Below, piece after piece: positions 8,260 to 17,758 of a DNA stretch of 42,542 bases. The notes below the pieces were generated by a model that worked only from the letters and a program-made list of their open reading frames with translations, was not told the origin of the DNA and did not search any database. Every line of letters starts with the position of its first letter. Position 1 is the stretch's first letter. The translations under genes and the position numbers were made by a program. Source of the DNA: Paracoccaceae bacterium (GTDB lineage Bacteria > Pseudomonadota > Alphaproteobacteria > Rhodobacterales > Rhodobacteraceae); assembly GCA_009842205.1 (NCBI GenBank), contig VYFX01000021.1, positions 1 to 42,542 on the forward strand, read 5' to 3'.

Positions 8260-8592
8260 ATGGCCCTATATGAACAGGTCTGCATTGCTAGACAAGAACT
8301 GTCAAACACTCAGGTCGAGAGACTCTCCGAGGATATTGAAGGCATACTGTCTGACAAGGGAGGTTCTGTCCTATACAAAGAATATTGGGGTGCCCGAAAA
8401 CTAGCCTATGCGATAAAGAAAAACCGTCGAGGACATTATCTGTTTTTCCGCCTGGATTCACCTCCAGAGGCAGTAATCGAGCTGGAGCGCAGATTGCGAT
8501 TGAATGAGGACATTCTACGTTACCTGACGACCAAAGTCGACAAGCATTCGGAAGAACCCACCCCCATTTTGGCTTCAAAACAAGTAAATTAA
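8260..8592 (+). CDS. rpsF: Ribosomal protein bS6
   Basis: bS6 is a small-subunit protein that binds 16S rRNA in the platform together with bS18. It has 110 residues; the N-terminus is MALYEQVCIARQELS and the conserved core is GARKLAYAIKKNRRGHYL. A TGAGG ribosome site precedes the ATG by about eight bases. It is followed by rpsR and rplI in the classical order with short gaps. The upstream hairpin may mediate feedback by the S6:S18 pair. Confidence 0.96.
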   Translation: MALYEQVCIARQELSNTQVERLSEDIEGILSDKGGSVLYKEYWGARKLAYAIKKNRRGHYLFFRLDSPPEAVIELERRLRLNEDILRYLTTKVDKHSEEPTPILASKQVN

Positions 8593-8613
8593 TTTGATTG
8601 GAAGGACAGTATT

Positions 8614-8841
8614 ATGATGAGGCAAAATTACTTTCAACGGAGAAGAGTTTGCCCCTTTTCAAGTGATAATTCTCCAGAGATTGATTACAAGGATGTGAAA
8701 TTGCTTCGAAAATTCCTGACCGAGCATGGCAAAATTATTCCAAGAAGGATTTCTGCCGTTTCATCCGGGAAACAAAGGGAACTTGCACGAGCTGTAAAAA
8801 GAGCACGCTTCATAGCCTTGTTGCCTTACAGCGCAAAATAG
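8614..8841 (+). CDS. rpsR: Ribosomal protein bS18
   Basis: This 75-residue basic protein of the small subunit forms a heterodimer with bS6. Visible family elements are RRRVCPF near the N-terminus, [23 protein letters not shown] and [13 protein letters not shown] at the end. Two consecutive ATG codons (8614 and 8617) follow AAGGA; the first is used here and the difference is one residue. It is co-transcribed with rpsF and rplI. Confidence 0.96.
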   Translation: MMRQNYFQRRRVCPFSSDNSPEIDYKDVKLLRKFLTEHGKIIPRRISAVSSGKQRELARAVKRARFIALLPYSAK

Positions 8842-8851
8842 GATTGTCGTA

Positions 8852-9454
8852 ATGGAACTTATACTTCTTGAAAAGGTTAACAACCTAGGGTTGATGGGAG
8901 ATTTGGTAAGAGTCAAACCCGGTTATGCCAGAAATTACCTACTGCCCCAGAAGAAGGCATTAAAGAATACTGAGGAAAATCGGAAGTATTTTGAGGACAA
9001 AAGGGTAGAAATTGAGGCCAGAAATCTCGAATTGAGGAATGAAGCCCAGGAGGTTTCGGAAAAAATTGATGGCCAGTCCTTTATTGTCATCAGATCAGCT
9101 TCCGAAACTGGATCACTTTACGGTTCAGTCACAAAGCGGGACATTGCTACGGCTGCGACTGAAAGTGGCTTGTCCATTGACCGCAAGCAGATTGAACTCA
9201 ACCGACCCTTCAAGGAAATAGGTATCTATCAGGTAAAGGTTAATTTACATCCTGAGGTAGAAACCAGCATTTATATCAACATTGCCCGAACAGTCGAGGA
9301 AGCCGAAGCTCAAACGGATGCTGGTGAGGAAGAAACCGGTGAAGCCTTAGTTGAAACACTTCAAGCAACTGAAGAAGCTGAAACTGATGTACCTGAAGAA
9401 GTCGAAGTCGAACAGGTTGAAACTTCGGAAGAAGAGGTTGAAGAAAAGGAATAA
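8852..9454 (+). CDS. rplI: Ribosomal protein bL9 with a long acidic C-terminal tail
   Basis: bL9 is a large-subunit protein that binds 23S rRNA near the L1 stalk. The N-domain is standard (MELILLEKVNNLGLMGD, VKPGYARNYLLPQKKA), followed by the connecting helix and C-domain (SASETGSLYGSVTKRDI, HPEVE). The usual length is about 150 residues; this one has 200. The extra approximately 50 residues are almost entirely Glu, Val, Thr, Ala and Asp, with few or no basic residues before the final KE. Such tails occur in some alphaproteobacterial bL9 proteins and are probably disordered. It ends 34 bases before the convergent pxpA. Confidence 0.95.
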   Translation: MELILLEKVNNLGLMGDLVRVKPGYARNYLLPQKKALKNTEENRKYFEDKRVEIEARNLELRNEAQEVSEKIDGQSFIVIRSASETGSLYGSVTKRDIATAATESGLSIDRKQIELNRPFKEIGIYQVKVNLHPEVETSIYINIARTVEEAEAQTDAGEEETGEALVETLQATEEAETDVPEEVEVEQVETSEEEVEEKE

Positions 9455-9487
9455 TTTTATTGTAATCCCGGGCTTTAACTCGGATAT

Positions 9488-10246
9488 CTATAATTTTCTT
9501 ATCCCTATTCCTGCACTTTCCAGGGTCTGTTTGATTTGAGCAGCAATATTCACAGCTGCCGGGCTGTCTCCATGCACACAAATCGATTCAGGCTTGATGG
9601 GAATTTCATTACCATCAATTGAAGTCAGCCTGTTGCTTTGTACCGCATTCAACATGTTATCGGCACATTGAAGTGGGTCCAATATCATGGCTCCCTTTTT
9701 AGACCTGCTTACAAGGGTACCATCATTATTGTAAGATCTGTCGGCAAATATTTCCCTGACATGGGGAATTCCCAATTCCTCGGCTGCCAGTTGCTGTTTG
9801 GTACCGGCAATTACAAGAATTTTAAGATCCGTGGATAGTTCCATTACTGCATCATAAAGTGCCTTCGACAATTCAATATCCCTTGAGGACATATTGCCAA
9901 GTGCGCCATGAAACTTAACATGTCTGACCTCGGTGTTCAGGGTTTTCGCAATAGCCTGGAGGGCACCGATTTGATAGATGGCTTCAGATTTTAATTCCTC
10001 AATATCATAACCCTGTATCTCTCTTCGACCAAAGCCAACCAAATCCCTGAATCCCGGATGGGCACCTATCCCAACATCATTTTGAATACAGGAAAGGCAG
10101 GTTTTCTTCATTTGCAATGGATCACCGGCATGAAATCCGCAAGCCACATTTGCCGATGAAACAATTTTCAGAATTTCCTCATCCAAACCCTTCTTCCAGG
10201 GGCCGAAACTTTCTCCCAAATCCGAATTAAGATCAATAACCGTCAT
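9488..10246 (-). CDS. pxpA: 5-oxoprolinase subunit A (LamB/YcsF family)
   Basis: PxpA is a subunit of the ATP-dependent PxpABC 5-oxoprolinase, which opens 5-oxoproline (pyroglutamate) to glutamate. It has 252 residues with the family signatures DLNSDLGESFG at the N-terminus, SANVACGFHAGDP, GIGAHPGFRD, VKFHGALGN and CVHGDSPAAV near the C-terminus. The ATG at 10246 has a strong AGGAGAGG site. It overlaps the end of pxpC by 14 bases, which implies coupled translation, and is last in the operon pxpB-pxpC-pxpA. Confidence 0.93.
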   Translation of the reverse strand: MTVIDLNSDLGESFGPWKKGLDEEILKIVSSANVACGFHAGDPLQMKKTCLSCIQNDVGIGAHPGFRDLVGFGRREIQGYDIEELKSEAIYQIGALQAIAKTLNTEVRHVKFHGALGNMSSRDIELSKALYDAVMELSTDLKILVIAGTKQQLAAEELGIPHVREIFADRSYNNDGTLVSRSKKGAMILDPLQCADNMLNAVQSNRLTSIDGNEIPIKPESICVHGDSPAAVNIAAQIKQTLESAGIGIRKL

Positions 10247-11252
10247 TATCCTCTCCTTTTGTTACCCCACTGATGAAATTATAGTGCAATAAGTCCTGCA
10301 TCTGAAATGGGTCCCTAACCAGCGACTTCAGTGAATGCGACAAATCCTTGATCCTACTGAATGTTTTCCTGAATTCAATCTGGGCTTCCCTGTTCGAAAC
10401 CAGCTGGAATTTAAATTCAGTTCCCGGTTGCATTTGAGCCACTTTGGGTAAATCCGATGTAATCACCGATGCAATTCTGGGGTATCCGCCCGTGGGTTGA
10501 CTTTCAGCCAATAGTATTGCCGTGGTTCCATCTGCTGCAACTTGAATGTCACCAGCAACGATTGGATCCGATACCAGGGTTTTTCCTGCCAAAGCCGAAA
10601 TTTCCCAATCAATGGGCTTGATTCTGGCCCCCATCCTGTTTCGCGACGAACTCATTCGAAACTGTTTCAAGGCCAAATTCTTGCGATCAGAATCCGAGAA
10701 CAGCTCCGAGTGAGGGCCATATACGATACGCAGGGTTTTGATATCGAAGTATTCAGGTGTCGGCAAAGTCAACCCCTCCTGTCTAAAGAGATTTTCTGAC
10801 AGAGGGGTCAAGTGATACCCCACCTTGGGAACATCACCCAAACCCGAGGCAATATGTGTTGACCTAGAACCAAGAATTATTGAGCTATCAATACCTCCTG
10901 GAAGGTGCAGGTAACTGTAAATTCCCGATTGGGTTTTACGAATTTGGAGTACTTGGTTGGGATATATTGTAAAGGTACTTCTCCAGGGTAATGGCTTTTG
11001 GCCCAAAAGAATTTCCATCTGTCCTCCTGATGTGGCCAGTGTCATTGTGCCGTGGGAAACAAAGGTACCTCCACCAAATTGAAATTCCAGTGCTGCCGTC
11101 TCCAGATCATTACCAAGCAAGACCTGCCCTTCTGCCAGGGCATAATGATCCATGGCACCTCCGCGAGGCACACCAAACCTTTGATAACCTATCCTGCCTT
11201 TATCCTGGATGGTTACAGGTCCAAGCAGTTCCAGGATTTCAAGCGATGCCAT
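10233..11252 (-). CDS. pxpC: 5-oxoprolinase subunit C (biotin-dependent carboxylase-like, KipA)
   Basis: PxpC works with PxpB and PxpA in converting 5-oxoproline to glutamate. Family features are GPVTIQDKGRIGYQRFG and VPRGGAMDHYAL at the N-terminus, YLHLPGGID, VYGPHSELF, RNRMGARI and ESQPTGGYPRIASV. The reading frame stays open to 11360, but the ATG at 11252 (MASLEILELL) gives the family-typical start and 339 residues. It overlaps the end of pxpB by 14 bases, exactly like the pxpC/pxpA junction. The longer version would add 36 atypical residues. Confidence 0.9.
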   Translation of the reverse strand: MASLEILELLGPVTIQDKGRIGYQRFGVPRGGAMDHYALAEGQVLLGNDLETAALEFQFGGGTFVSHGTMTLATSGGQMEILLGQKPLPWRSTFTIYPNQVLQIRKTQSGIYSYLHLPGGIDSSIILGSRSTHIASGLGDVPKVGYHLTPLSENLFRQEGLTLPTPEYFDIKTLRIVYGPHSELFSDSDRKNLALKQFRMSSSRNRMGARIKPIDWEISALAGKTLVSDPIVAGDIQVAADGTTAILLAESQPTGGYPRIASVITSDLPKVAQMQPGTEFKFQLVSNREAQIEFRKTFSRIKDLSHSLKSLVRDPFQMQDLLHYNFISGVTKGEDNDGY

Positions 11253-11973
11253 ATGTATCCCACATTTGAGCTGGATTGAAATTTGAGAATTCCTCTTCCG
11301 AGATTGGATAAAAGCGAATTTCATCACCGGGCTGAAGAAGAAAATGTGGGGATCGATCAACCCTGAATCCGATTACCGGTGATTGGCCGATAATAGACCA
11401 ACCGGTTGGAATTTCGGTTGCCGTAAATACTGTTTGTCGGTTGGCCACAAGTATCGAACCGGGTAAGGCGGTTGTATTATAGGATTCCTTCCGGGGTATT
11501 TTGAATTCTTTGGGCAATTGGGCCAGATAAGTCAATCCAGGTGCAAAACCCAAGCATGCAACACGTAGATTGCAGGAGCAATGCAATTCCTTGAGCTTTT
11601 CTTTGGTTAACCTTGACTTGGTAGCAACATATTCAAGATCAGGTCCAAATTTCCCTTCATAACAAACAGGAATTTCAAATTTTCTTCCCTGGTCTCTTGC
11701 CTTGTCAGGAAATGGCTTTGAAAGTAATTCTAACAGGAGTGGTTCGACTTTTTCCATTTCCACACTCAAGGGATCAACCCTGATCAGAATTGATCGAATT
11801 GCGGGAACTACCTCTACAATCCATGGTGCCTCCTCAATTGCCAATTTCCTATCAAATTCCAATACCTTTGAATTGGTTTCAACAGAGTAGTTGTCGCCAA
11901 AAGTTACCATAAATGCCTGATCACCCAATGGTGATACTTGGGGAAATTTTGGTTGGCATGTATTTGTGTTCAT
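11239..11973 (-). CDS. pxpB: 5-oxoprolinase subunit B (KipI family)
   Basis: This is the first gene of the pxpBCA operon; it has 244 residues. Signatures include PLGDQAFMVTFGD near the N-terminus, EIPVCYEGKFGPDLE, RVACLGFAPGLTYLAQLP and the conserved LPGSILVANRQTVF and PTGWSIIGQSP. In Bacillus the homologue KipI was first described as a kinase inhibitor; next to pxpA and pxpC the 5-oxoprolinase role is the sensible reading. It is transcribed divergently from acs across a 200-base spacer. Confidence 0.92.
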   Translation of the reverse strand: MNTNTCQPKFPQVSPLGDQAFMVTFGDNYSVETNSKVLEFDRKLAIEEAPWIVEVVPAIRSILIRVDPLSVEMEKVEPLLLELLSKPFPDKARDQGRKFEIPVCYEGKFGPDLEYVATKSRLTKEKLKELHCSCNLRVACLGFAPGLTYLAQLPKEFKIPRKESYNTTALPGSILVANRQTVFTATEIPTGWSIIGQSPVIGFRVDRSPHFLLQPGDEIRFYPISEEEFSNFNPAQMWDTYGIA

Positions 11974-12173
11974 TCTTTAGACATTTTCCAGAAATCACGG
12001 GGTATGGATTCCATAAGGGGTTAAACCATTTAATTTTGTAAAATTATGAATATAATATGGTTCAAATTTCGAGTTGTTGTCAATTTTATCGGATGTTATC
12101 AGTCGCGGATTTATTAGTTTCAATTTAAATTGTTCAGGAATCAACAGATTAATATTTTCAAATAGAGGCCAAA

Positions 12174-14117
12174 ATGGAAAAATTATACCATCCTTCAGAT
12201 GAATTTGTTTCCTCTACCCTTATTAATGGCGAAAAATTCAAGGCATTACAAAAACATGCTCAGGAAGAACCGGAACAGTTCTGGTCACTGATGGCTGAAA
12301 GGCTGGACTGGATCAAGGATTTTACCAAAGTCAAATCAGTTAATTTTTCCTATCCGGAAGTTTCAATCAAGTGGTTTGAGGACGGATCATTGAATGTCGC
12401 AGCCAATTGTATTGATCGTCACTTGGAATCAAGGGGTGATCAAACTGCAATTATATGGGAACCGGATAATCCTGAGGAACCAACCAAATTTATCAGTTAC
12501 ATGGAACTTCATGAGCATACTTGCAGGATGGCTAATGTACTGAAGTCATTGGGGGTAAAAAAAGGGGACAGGGTCGTAATTTACCTACCCATGATTCCCG
12601 AAGCTGCGTACGCCATGCTTGCATGCGCTAGGATTGGCGCAATTCACTCGGTGGTATTTGCCGGATTTAGCGCGGATGCACTGGCAAACAGGGTAAACAA
12701 TTGTGGTTCAAATTTGATAATTACAGCTGATGAGGCACCTAGGGGAGGAAGAAATACACCATTGAAGGTCAATGCCGACAAGGCGCTTCGGGATTGTAAT
12801 GAAGATGTAAAGCTTCTTGTTGTCAGGAGAACCAATGGAGACATTCCCTGGGATGACAATAGGAATATAGATTACAACAAGGTTGCGAAGGAAGTATCTC
12901 CTGATTCCCCAGTTGAGGAAATGAATGCAGAGGACCCACTCTTCGTTCTTTATACATCAGGATCAACCGGTACACCAAAAGGTGTGGTTCACACTTCAGG
13001 TGGATACCTGCTTTACGCTGCCTTGACCCATGAATATGTATTCGATTATCAGGAAGGTGATGTTTACTGGTGTACTGCAGATGTCGGCTGGGTAACTGGT
13101 CATAGTTACATTGTTTATGGTCCCTTGGCCAATGGGGCAACCAGTCTCATGTTTGAAGGAGTTCCAACCTTTCCTACAGCATCACGGTTTTGGGAGATAT
13201 GTGATAAGCACAAGGTAAATCAGTTTTATACTGCACCTACTGCCATAAGGGCATTGATGGGATTGGGTGATGAATGGGTAAACAATTGTGACTTGTCTAC
13301 ACTTAGAGTGCTAGGTACCGTAGGTGAACCCATCAATCCCGAGGCTTGGAACTGGTACAATAAGGTTATTGGTAAGGGAAATTGCCCCATTGTCGATACT
13401 TGGTGGCAAACTGAAACCGGTGGACACTTGATTACTCCCCTGCCCGGTGCTGTTCCGACCAAACCAGGATCGGCAACTTTGCCATTTCTTGGGATTGAAC
13501 CAGTGATTCTGGAACCTGAAAAGGGTCATGAAATCGATTCTGTGGAAGCGGAAGGGGTATTATGCATTGGTGACAGTTGGCCAGGACAGATGAGGACAGT
13601 ATATGGGGATCACCAGCGGTTCATGGAAACCTACTTCCAGCAATATCAGGGATATTATTTTACTGGAGATGGATGCCGCAGGGATAAGGATGGTTATTAC
13701 TGGATAACCGGAAGAGTGGATGATGTACTCAATGTTTCTGGCCACAGGATGGGGACAGCTGAAATCGAGAGTGCACTTGTTGCCTATCCCGATGTGGCTG
13801 AAGCAGCAGTGGTTGGATATCCCCATTCAATTAAAGGTCAGGGCATTTATGCTTATGTTACCCTGAAAAGTGGCGCAGAATATACCGATGAACTGAAAAA
13901 GACATTGGAAGTTTGGGTAAGAAAGGAAATAGGGCCAATAGCCAAGCCTGATATTATCCAGTGGGCACCGGCACTTCCCAAAACACGTTCAGGCAAGATC
14001 ATGCGTCGAATACTCCGGAAAATTGCTGAAAATGATTACGGAAGCCTTGGGGATACCTCTACTTTGGCAGAACCGTCAGTCGTTGATGAACTGATTGAAA
14101 ATCGACCCGAAACATAA
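12174..14117 (+). CDS. acs: Acetyl-CoA synthetase
   Basis: Acs activates acetate to acetyl-CoA through acetyl-AMP in the cytosol. The 647-residue length is normal. The adenylation motif is [14 protein letters not shown], acetate-pocket signatures are WWQTETGGH and [17 protein letters not shown], the hinge region is [13 protein letters not shown], and the C-terminal lysine that Pat-type acetylases modify is Lys608 in [11 protein letters not shown]. An AGAGG site is placed before the ATG. The upstream spacer shared with pxpB contains a TATAAT at 12051-12056, but no convincing -35. It is followed 23 bases later by rpe. Confidence 0.97.
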   Translation: MEKLYHPSDEFVSSTLINGEKFKALQKHAQEEPEQFWSLMAERLDWIKDFTKVKSVNFSYPEVSIKWFEDGSLNVAANCIDRHLESRGDQTAIIWEPDNPEEPTKFISYMELHEHTCRMANVLKSLGVKKGDRVVIYLPMIPEAAYAMLACARIGAIHSVVFAGFSADALANRVNNCGSNLIITADEAPRGGRNTPLKVNADKALRDCNEDVKLLVVRRTNGDIPWDDNRNIDYNKVAKEVSPDSPVEEMNAEDPLFVLYTSGSTGTPKGVVHTSGGYLLYAALTHEYVFDYQEGDVYWCTADVGWVTGHSYIVYGPLANGATSLMFEGVPTFPTASRFWEICDKHKVNQFYTAPTAIRALMGLGDEWVNNCDLSTLRVLGTVGEPINPEAWNWYNKVIGKGNCPIVDTWWQTETGGHLITPLPGAVPTKPGSATLPFLGIEPVILEPEKGHEIDSVEAEGVLCIGDSWPGQMRTVYGDHQRFMETYFQQYQGYYFTGDGCRRDKDGYYWITGRVDDVLNVSGHRMGTAEIESALVAYPDVAEAAVVGYPHSIKGQGIYAYVTLKSGAEYTDELKKTLEVWVRKEIGPIAKPDIIQWAPALPKTRSGKIMRRILRKIAENDYGSLGDTSTLAEPSVVDELIENRPET

Positions 14118-14140
14118 AACCGATCTGTTAGTATGAAATC

Positions 14141-14824
14141 GTGAGCAACCGTGAGATATTCTTTGCACCTTCAATTCTGAGTGCGGATTTTTCTAACCTT
14201 GCACTGGAGTGCCAGGCAATTGAAGCGGCAGGGTGTGATTGGGTTCATCTGGATGTTATGGATGGTCATTTTGTCCCTAACCTGACCTTCGGTCCAGATG
14301 TGGTTTCAGCACTTCGAAAGCACATCACAACGGTGATGGATGTGCATTTAATGATTTCACCAACTGCCTTGCTCCTTGAAAAATTCATATCTTCTCAGGC
14401 TGATGTAATTACGGTTCATGTCGAGGCTACTCCGCATATATACAAGGATCTCCAGTTAATCCGCAACAGTAGAATCAAGGCTGGTGTGGCCCTAAATCCT
14501 GGAACTCCGGTCGAAACAATTGTCCCCTTGCTGGACATGATTGATCTGGTTTGTGTCATGACTGTCAATCCCGGTTTTGGTGGTCAAAGGTTCATTTCCA
14601 CTCAACTTCAGAAAATCAGGGAAATCAGGGAACTGATAGGCAACAGAGACATTTATCTGGAAGTAGATGGGGGAATTGATACGTCGAATGTTGGCTTGGC
14701 CGCCAAAGCGGGTGCCAATGTCGTCGTTGCGGGCACCTCAATATTCAAGGGCGGTAGCTTCAAGAACCCTGATATCTACCGGGGTAATATTGTAGACTTG
14801 AGGAAACAAGCACTTGGAACATAA
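14141..14824 (+). CDS. rpe: Ribulose-phosphate 3-epimerase
   Basis: Rpe interconverts ribulose 5-phosphate and xylulose 5-phosphate (pentose-phosphate or Calvin cycle). It is a TIM barrel of 227 residues: APSILSADF at the N-terminus, VHLDVMDGHFVPNLTFGP with the metal-binding His and Asp, DVHLMI, MTVNPGFGGQRFI and LEVDGGID followed by VVAGTSIFKG (phosphate site). The start is GTG at 14141. It lies 23 bases after acs in the same direction, so the two are probably co-transcribed. Confidence 0.95.
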   Translation: MSNREIFFAPSILSADFSNLALECQAIEAAGCDWVHLDVMDGHFVPNLTFGPDVVSALRKHITTVMDVHLMISPTALLLEKFISSQADVITVHVEATPHIYKDLQLIRNSRIKAGVALNPGTPVETIVPLLDMIDLVCVMTVNPGFGGQRFISTQLQKIREIRELIGNRDIYLEVDGGIDTSNVGLAAKAGANVVVAGTSIFKGGSFKNPDIYRGNIVDLRKQALGT

Positions 14825-14864
14825 ATTGAAACTCCCTATCGAAGTTAAATGAAGGAACAAGAAA

Positions 14865-15416
14865 ATGGCAGTCAGTCCCCCTGTATGTAATTTTGGCTGG
14901 AAAGCTCCCGATTTTGAACTTCCATCCACCACTGGAAAGAAGGTAGATCTGAATCAAGTCAAGGGCGCCAACGGTACACTGATTATGTTCATATGCAACC
15001 ATTGCCCTTATGTAACTTCGGCCATAGACCGTATTGTCTTTGATGCAACTGAATTGATGGATCTTGGTATAGGTGTTGTTTCCATTTGTTCCAATGATGC
15101 AATTACCTATCCAGATGATTCCTTCGACAAGATGATTGAATTTGCAAAGGATAACAATTTCCCCTTTTCCTATCTACATGATGAAAGCCAGGAAATAGCC
15201 AAATCCTACGATGCTGAGTGTACTCCCGACTTTTTTGGGTTCAACTCAAATCTGGAACTTCAATATCGAGGCCGTTTGGACAGTTCTGGCCGAATGGGTT
15301 CATTGACACAACCCAGAACCCGTGATCTTGTAAATGCCATGAGGGAAATTGCCAATTCAGGCAATGGTCCAAAAGACCAGATTCCCTCGATGGGCTGTTC
15401 GATAAAATGGAAATAG
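14865..15416 (+). CDS. Thioredoxin-fold redox protein (AhpC/TSA-like)
   Basis: The 183-residue protein has a peroxiredoxin/thioredoxin-like fold. The N-terminal PDFELPSTTGKKVDL resembles the AhpC/TSA entrance. The likely redox site is CNHCPYV (Cys44 and Cys47), a CxxC motif, and CTPDFFGF near residue 125 gives a cis-Pro-like region. This matches the thioredoxin-family proteins annotated as PRX-like in many proteobacteria, whose substrates are not known. No signal peptide is seen, so it is presumably cytosolic. It lies 40 bases after rpe and precedes pobA. Confidence 0.8.
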   Translation: MAVSPPVCNFGWKAPDFELPSTTGKKVDLNQVKGANGTLIMFICNHCPYVTSAIDRIVFDATELMDLGIGVVSICSNDAITYPDDSFDKMIEFAKDNNFPFSYLHDESQEIAKSYDAECTPDFFGFNSNLELQYRGRLDSSGRMGSLTQPRTRDLVNAMREIANSGNGPKDQIPSMGCSIKWK

Positions 15417-15458
15417 GAAATTAATCCTTTGCATCAGTATTGAATTACAGGATATTTC

Positions 15459-16628
15459 TTGCGAACTCAGGTTGTCATTATCGGAGGGGGACCAGCGGGT
15501 CTCCTCTTGGCCTGTAAATTATTCAAGAATGGAATTGATTTCGTTCTAATTGAACAAAGAACAAGGGAATATGTACTATCGAGAATCAGGGCGGGAGTTC
15601 TTGAAACCGGTACAGTAAATCAATTGATGGAGGTTGGGGTCGGTGATCGATTGAAAGCCGAGGGGCAAACCCATGACGGGGTGTATATTTCAACTTCGGA
15701 TGGATTTTTCCATGTAGATTTCAAGAAACTAGTGAACAAAACCATTACGGTATATGGGCAAACCGAGATTACCAGGGACATGTATAATGCTCTTGAAAGT
15801 TGGGGTGCAAACCTGATATTCGAGGCAAAAGGGGTTGATTTGACCGATTTTACCTCTGATAGTCCGAAAGTTTTCTATCAAAAGGATGGTGTAACCCATG
15901 AAATCCAATCGGATCTGGTGATTGGGTGTGATGGATTTCATGGTATAAGTAAATCGAAGCTAAGCGGTGATTCTGACGGCGGCTTTAGTGCACAACTGCC
16001 AATCGGATGGTTGGGAATTCTATCAGAGACCCCTCCCCTCAAGGATGAGTTGGTTTACTCCAGAAGTGACAGGGGTTTTGCCTTGGCTTCCATGAGGTCG
16101 CAAAGCCTGTCCAGATATTATATTCAGGTAGCCCTTTCCGATTTACCTGAAAACTGGTCAGATGATGCATTCTGGCACGAATTGAAACGTAGATTTCCAG
16201 CTGGATTGGTTGAGAATCTTGTTATGGGCCCCTCGATTGAAAAATCCATAGCACCATTGAGAACCTATGTTTCAAAATCAATGGGCAGGGGAAGATTGTT
16301 GCTTTGTGGGGATGCTGCCCATATTGTCCCTCCAACAGGTGCAAAAGGGTTGAATCTTGCAGCTTCTGACGTCCATTATGCCTTTGAAGCAATTACAAGT
16401 TTCTTTTGGGATAACGATAAGACCGGATTTGAGAATTATTCGTCAAAGGCCCTTCTCCGTGTGTGGAAATCAATGAGGTTTAGCTGGTGGATGACCCAAA
16501 TGTTCCATACCTTTCCTGACAGGAACCCCTTTGAAGAAAAAATAATGGCAAGTGAATTATCACACTTGCAAGATTCTACCTCCATGCAGAAGGTGTTTTC
16601 AGAAAATTATACCGGATTGCCCTATTGA
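15459..16628 (+). CDS. pobA: 4-hydroxybenzoate 3-monooxygenase
   Basis: PobA is an FAD-dependent hydroxylase that converts 4-hydroxybenzoate to protocatechuate with NADPH and oxygen. It has 389 residues; family length is about 390. The FAD-binding GGGPAG is at the N-terminus, LSRIRAGVLETGTV near 40-55, the substrate-site Tyr in LSRYYIQV, the second FAD motif GDAAHIVPPTGAKGLNLA, and the conserved ending NYTGLPY with its active-site Tyr. TTG at 15459 is the only start giving the right N-terminus (MRTQVVIIGGG). No protocatechuate ring-cleavage genes are in the window. Confidence 0.93.
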   Translation: MRTQVVIIGGGPAGLLLACKLFKNGIDFVLIEQRTREYVLSRIRAGVLETGTVNQLMEVGVGDRLKAEGQTHDGVYISTSDGFFHVDFKKLVNKTITVYGQTEITRDMYNALESWGANLIFEAKGVDLTDFTSDSPKVFYQKDGVTHEIQSDLVIGCDGFHGISKSKLSGDSDGGFSAQLPIGWLGILSETPPLKDELVYSRSDRGFALASMRSQSLSRYYIQVALSDLPENWSDDAFWHELKRRFPAGLVENLVMGPSIEKSIAPLRTYVSKSMGRGRLLLCGDAAHIVPPTGAKGLNLAASDVHYAFEAITSFFWDNDKTGFENYSSKALLRVWKSMRFSWWMTQMFHTFPDRNPFEEKIMASELSHLQDSTSMQKVFSENYTGLPY

Positions 16629-17121
16629 GGTTTAATCATTAAAAGGTAAACGAAAAAAAATCGATTTGCGGACAATGCTACGATTTCGTGGTGAAACAGA
16701 CCGGATTTACCCTGATCAAACAATGATACCCTGCCATTCACTCATGGCATAGCTGTAAATCGATGAATACGATCCCACACAAGATACGCATCAAGACAAC
16801 ACTGGTGTCCTACCTCCCGAATCCCTACACAGGATTGTTCCAGAAAATCGAGACCCGCCAACCCGATGATTTACCAGGTATTCCGTGGGATTATAAAATT
16901 TCTATAGCGGTTTTTATACCTATGTTGGATTTAGGCCATCCTTACAGGAATTGCCAGGGTAGTTAGTGAGATTAGGCCAACAATCCAAAGACGGTTGAAG
17001 TCGTTCAAGAAAGAAATGTGAGGAACGTCTAGATCTGGAATACAAACACCTCCCTGGAACGAGGAAGAACTCTTCGACTTGACACCGAAACCGCTTGATT
17101 ATTAGTGATGCATTGCTGTCT
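16629..17121. other. 493-base stretch without a recognisable gene
   Basis: Only short frames occur. The longest (16763-16966, plus) gives 67 residues with no family resemblance. Base composition around 16760-16880 looks more GC-rich than the flanking genes, so this may be decayed foreign DNA. A minus-strand stretch near 16940-17020 encodes a hydrophobic segment, but stops interrupt it. I see no tRNA, att core or inverted repeat. Confidence 0.5.
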
Positions 17122-17751
17122 TTACTGAATTAAATTTGGTTGTAGCCACTGGGTTATTGCATCAATCAACTCTGTAGTAGGGTAATCTTCAATATCTTCC
17201 TCAGAGAATCCCTCGGACCTCAATTTATCATAATGTTTTCCACGGAAGTCTTCATATTCCCTTACCACCCTATCTGCCGCTATCTGATCCAAGGGTTCGA
17301 ATGTCCTGATCCAGTTTCGTACCTTGCGGATTGCTTTGACGTATGAGTTTTCATGGGATTCAATATCACTACCCGAGAGATCTGAAATAAACTTCTGGTA
17401 TCGATATTGTTCCTTTTCTAGGACCAAAATCATTTTTTGGTTAAAAGGGGAACCACCAAAATCCTTGCATCCGAAATCCAGTCCAAGTTCAAAAGGCATG
17501 TTCATCCTGGAGAGCTCGTTAGGATAGGAAGGAGAACACCGACTCAGATCATGGATTGAATATTTGGAACTGCGGATAAGTTTCCGGATCTTGTCCAAGC
17601 GACTTTGACTTGTTTCTATTTTCTCCGTGGCAATCCTTGGATTGAATCCCAACCGAATCAGACAGAAAAGTATTGCTTCAAGAATCGGTTTGTATTCATC
17701 ATCCAAGGGGCAGTTGATAAAAACATTTTTATAGAAATCCTGGTTGGGCAA
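17122..17751 (-). CDS. TIR/nucleoside-deoxyribosyltransferase-like protein of unknown function
   Basis: The protein belongs to a conserved family, mostly unnamed, recognised by FYKNVFINCPLDDEY at its start, SQSRLDKIRKLIRSSKYSIHDLSR in the middle, NMPFELGLDFG and EQYRYQKFISDLSG. The order of a first strand with N-P-x-D-x-x-Y, a second strand ending in D-x-S-R and a helix with an ExG pattern (here the Glu of MPFELG) resembles TIR and deoxyribosyltransferase (NAD- or nucleotide-cleaving) folds. That is an inference. The frame is open to an ATG at 17820, overlapping the upstream gene by 62 bases; TTG at 17751 leaves eight bases after that gene and starts just before the conserved part. It pairs with the DUF2188-like gene. 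Confidence 0.7.
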   Translation of the reverse strand: MPNQDFYKNVFINCPLDDEYKPILEAILFCLIRLGFNPRIATEKIETSQSRLDKIRKLIRSSKYSIHDLSRCSPSYPNELSRMNMPFELGLDFGCKDFGGSPFNQKMILVLEKEQYRYQKFISDLSGSDIESHENSYVKAIRKVRNWIRTFEPLDQIAADRVVREYEDFRGKHYDKLRSEGFSEEDIEDYPTTELIDAITQWLQPNLIQ

Positions 17752-17758
17752 ACGAAAA

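Noticed and set aside
12036-12056. TATAAT at 12051 as a promoter for acs
   Set aside because: No acceptable -35 element at 16-18 bases was found, so a promoter is not claimed.
16763-16966. 67-residue frame after pobA
   Set aside because: No family resemblance and no ribosome site.
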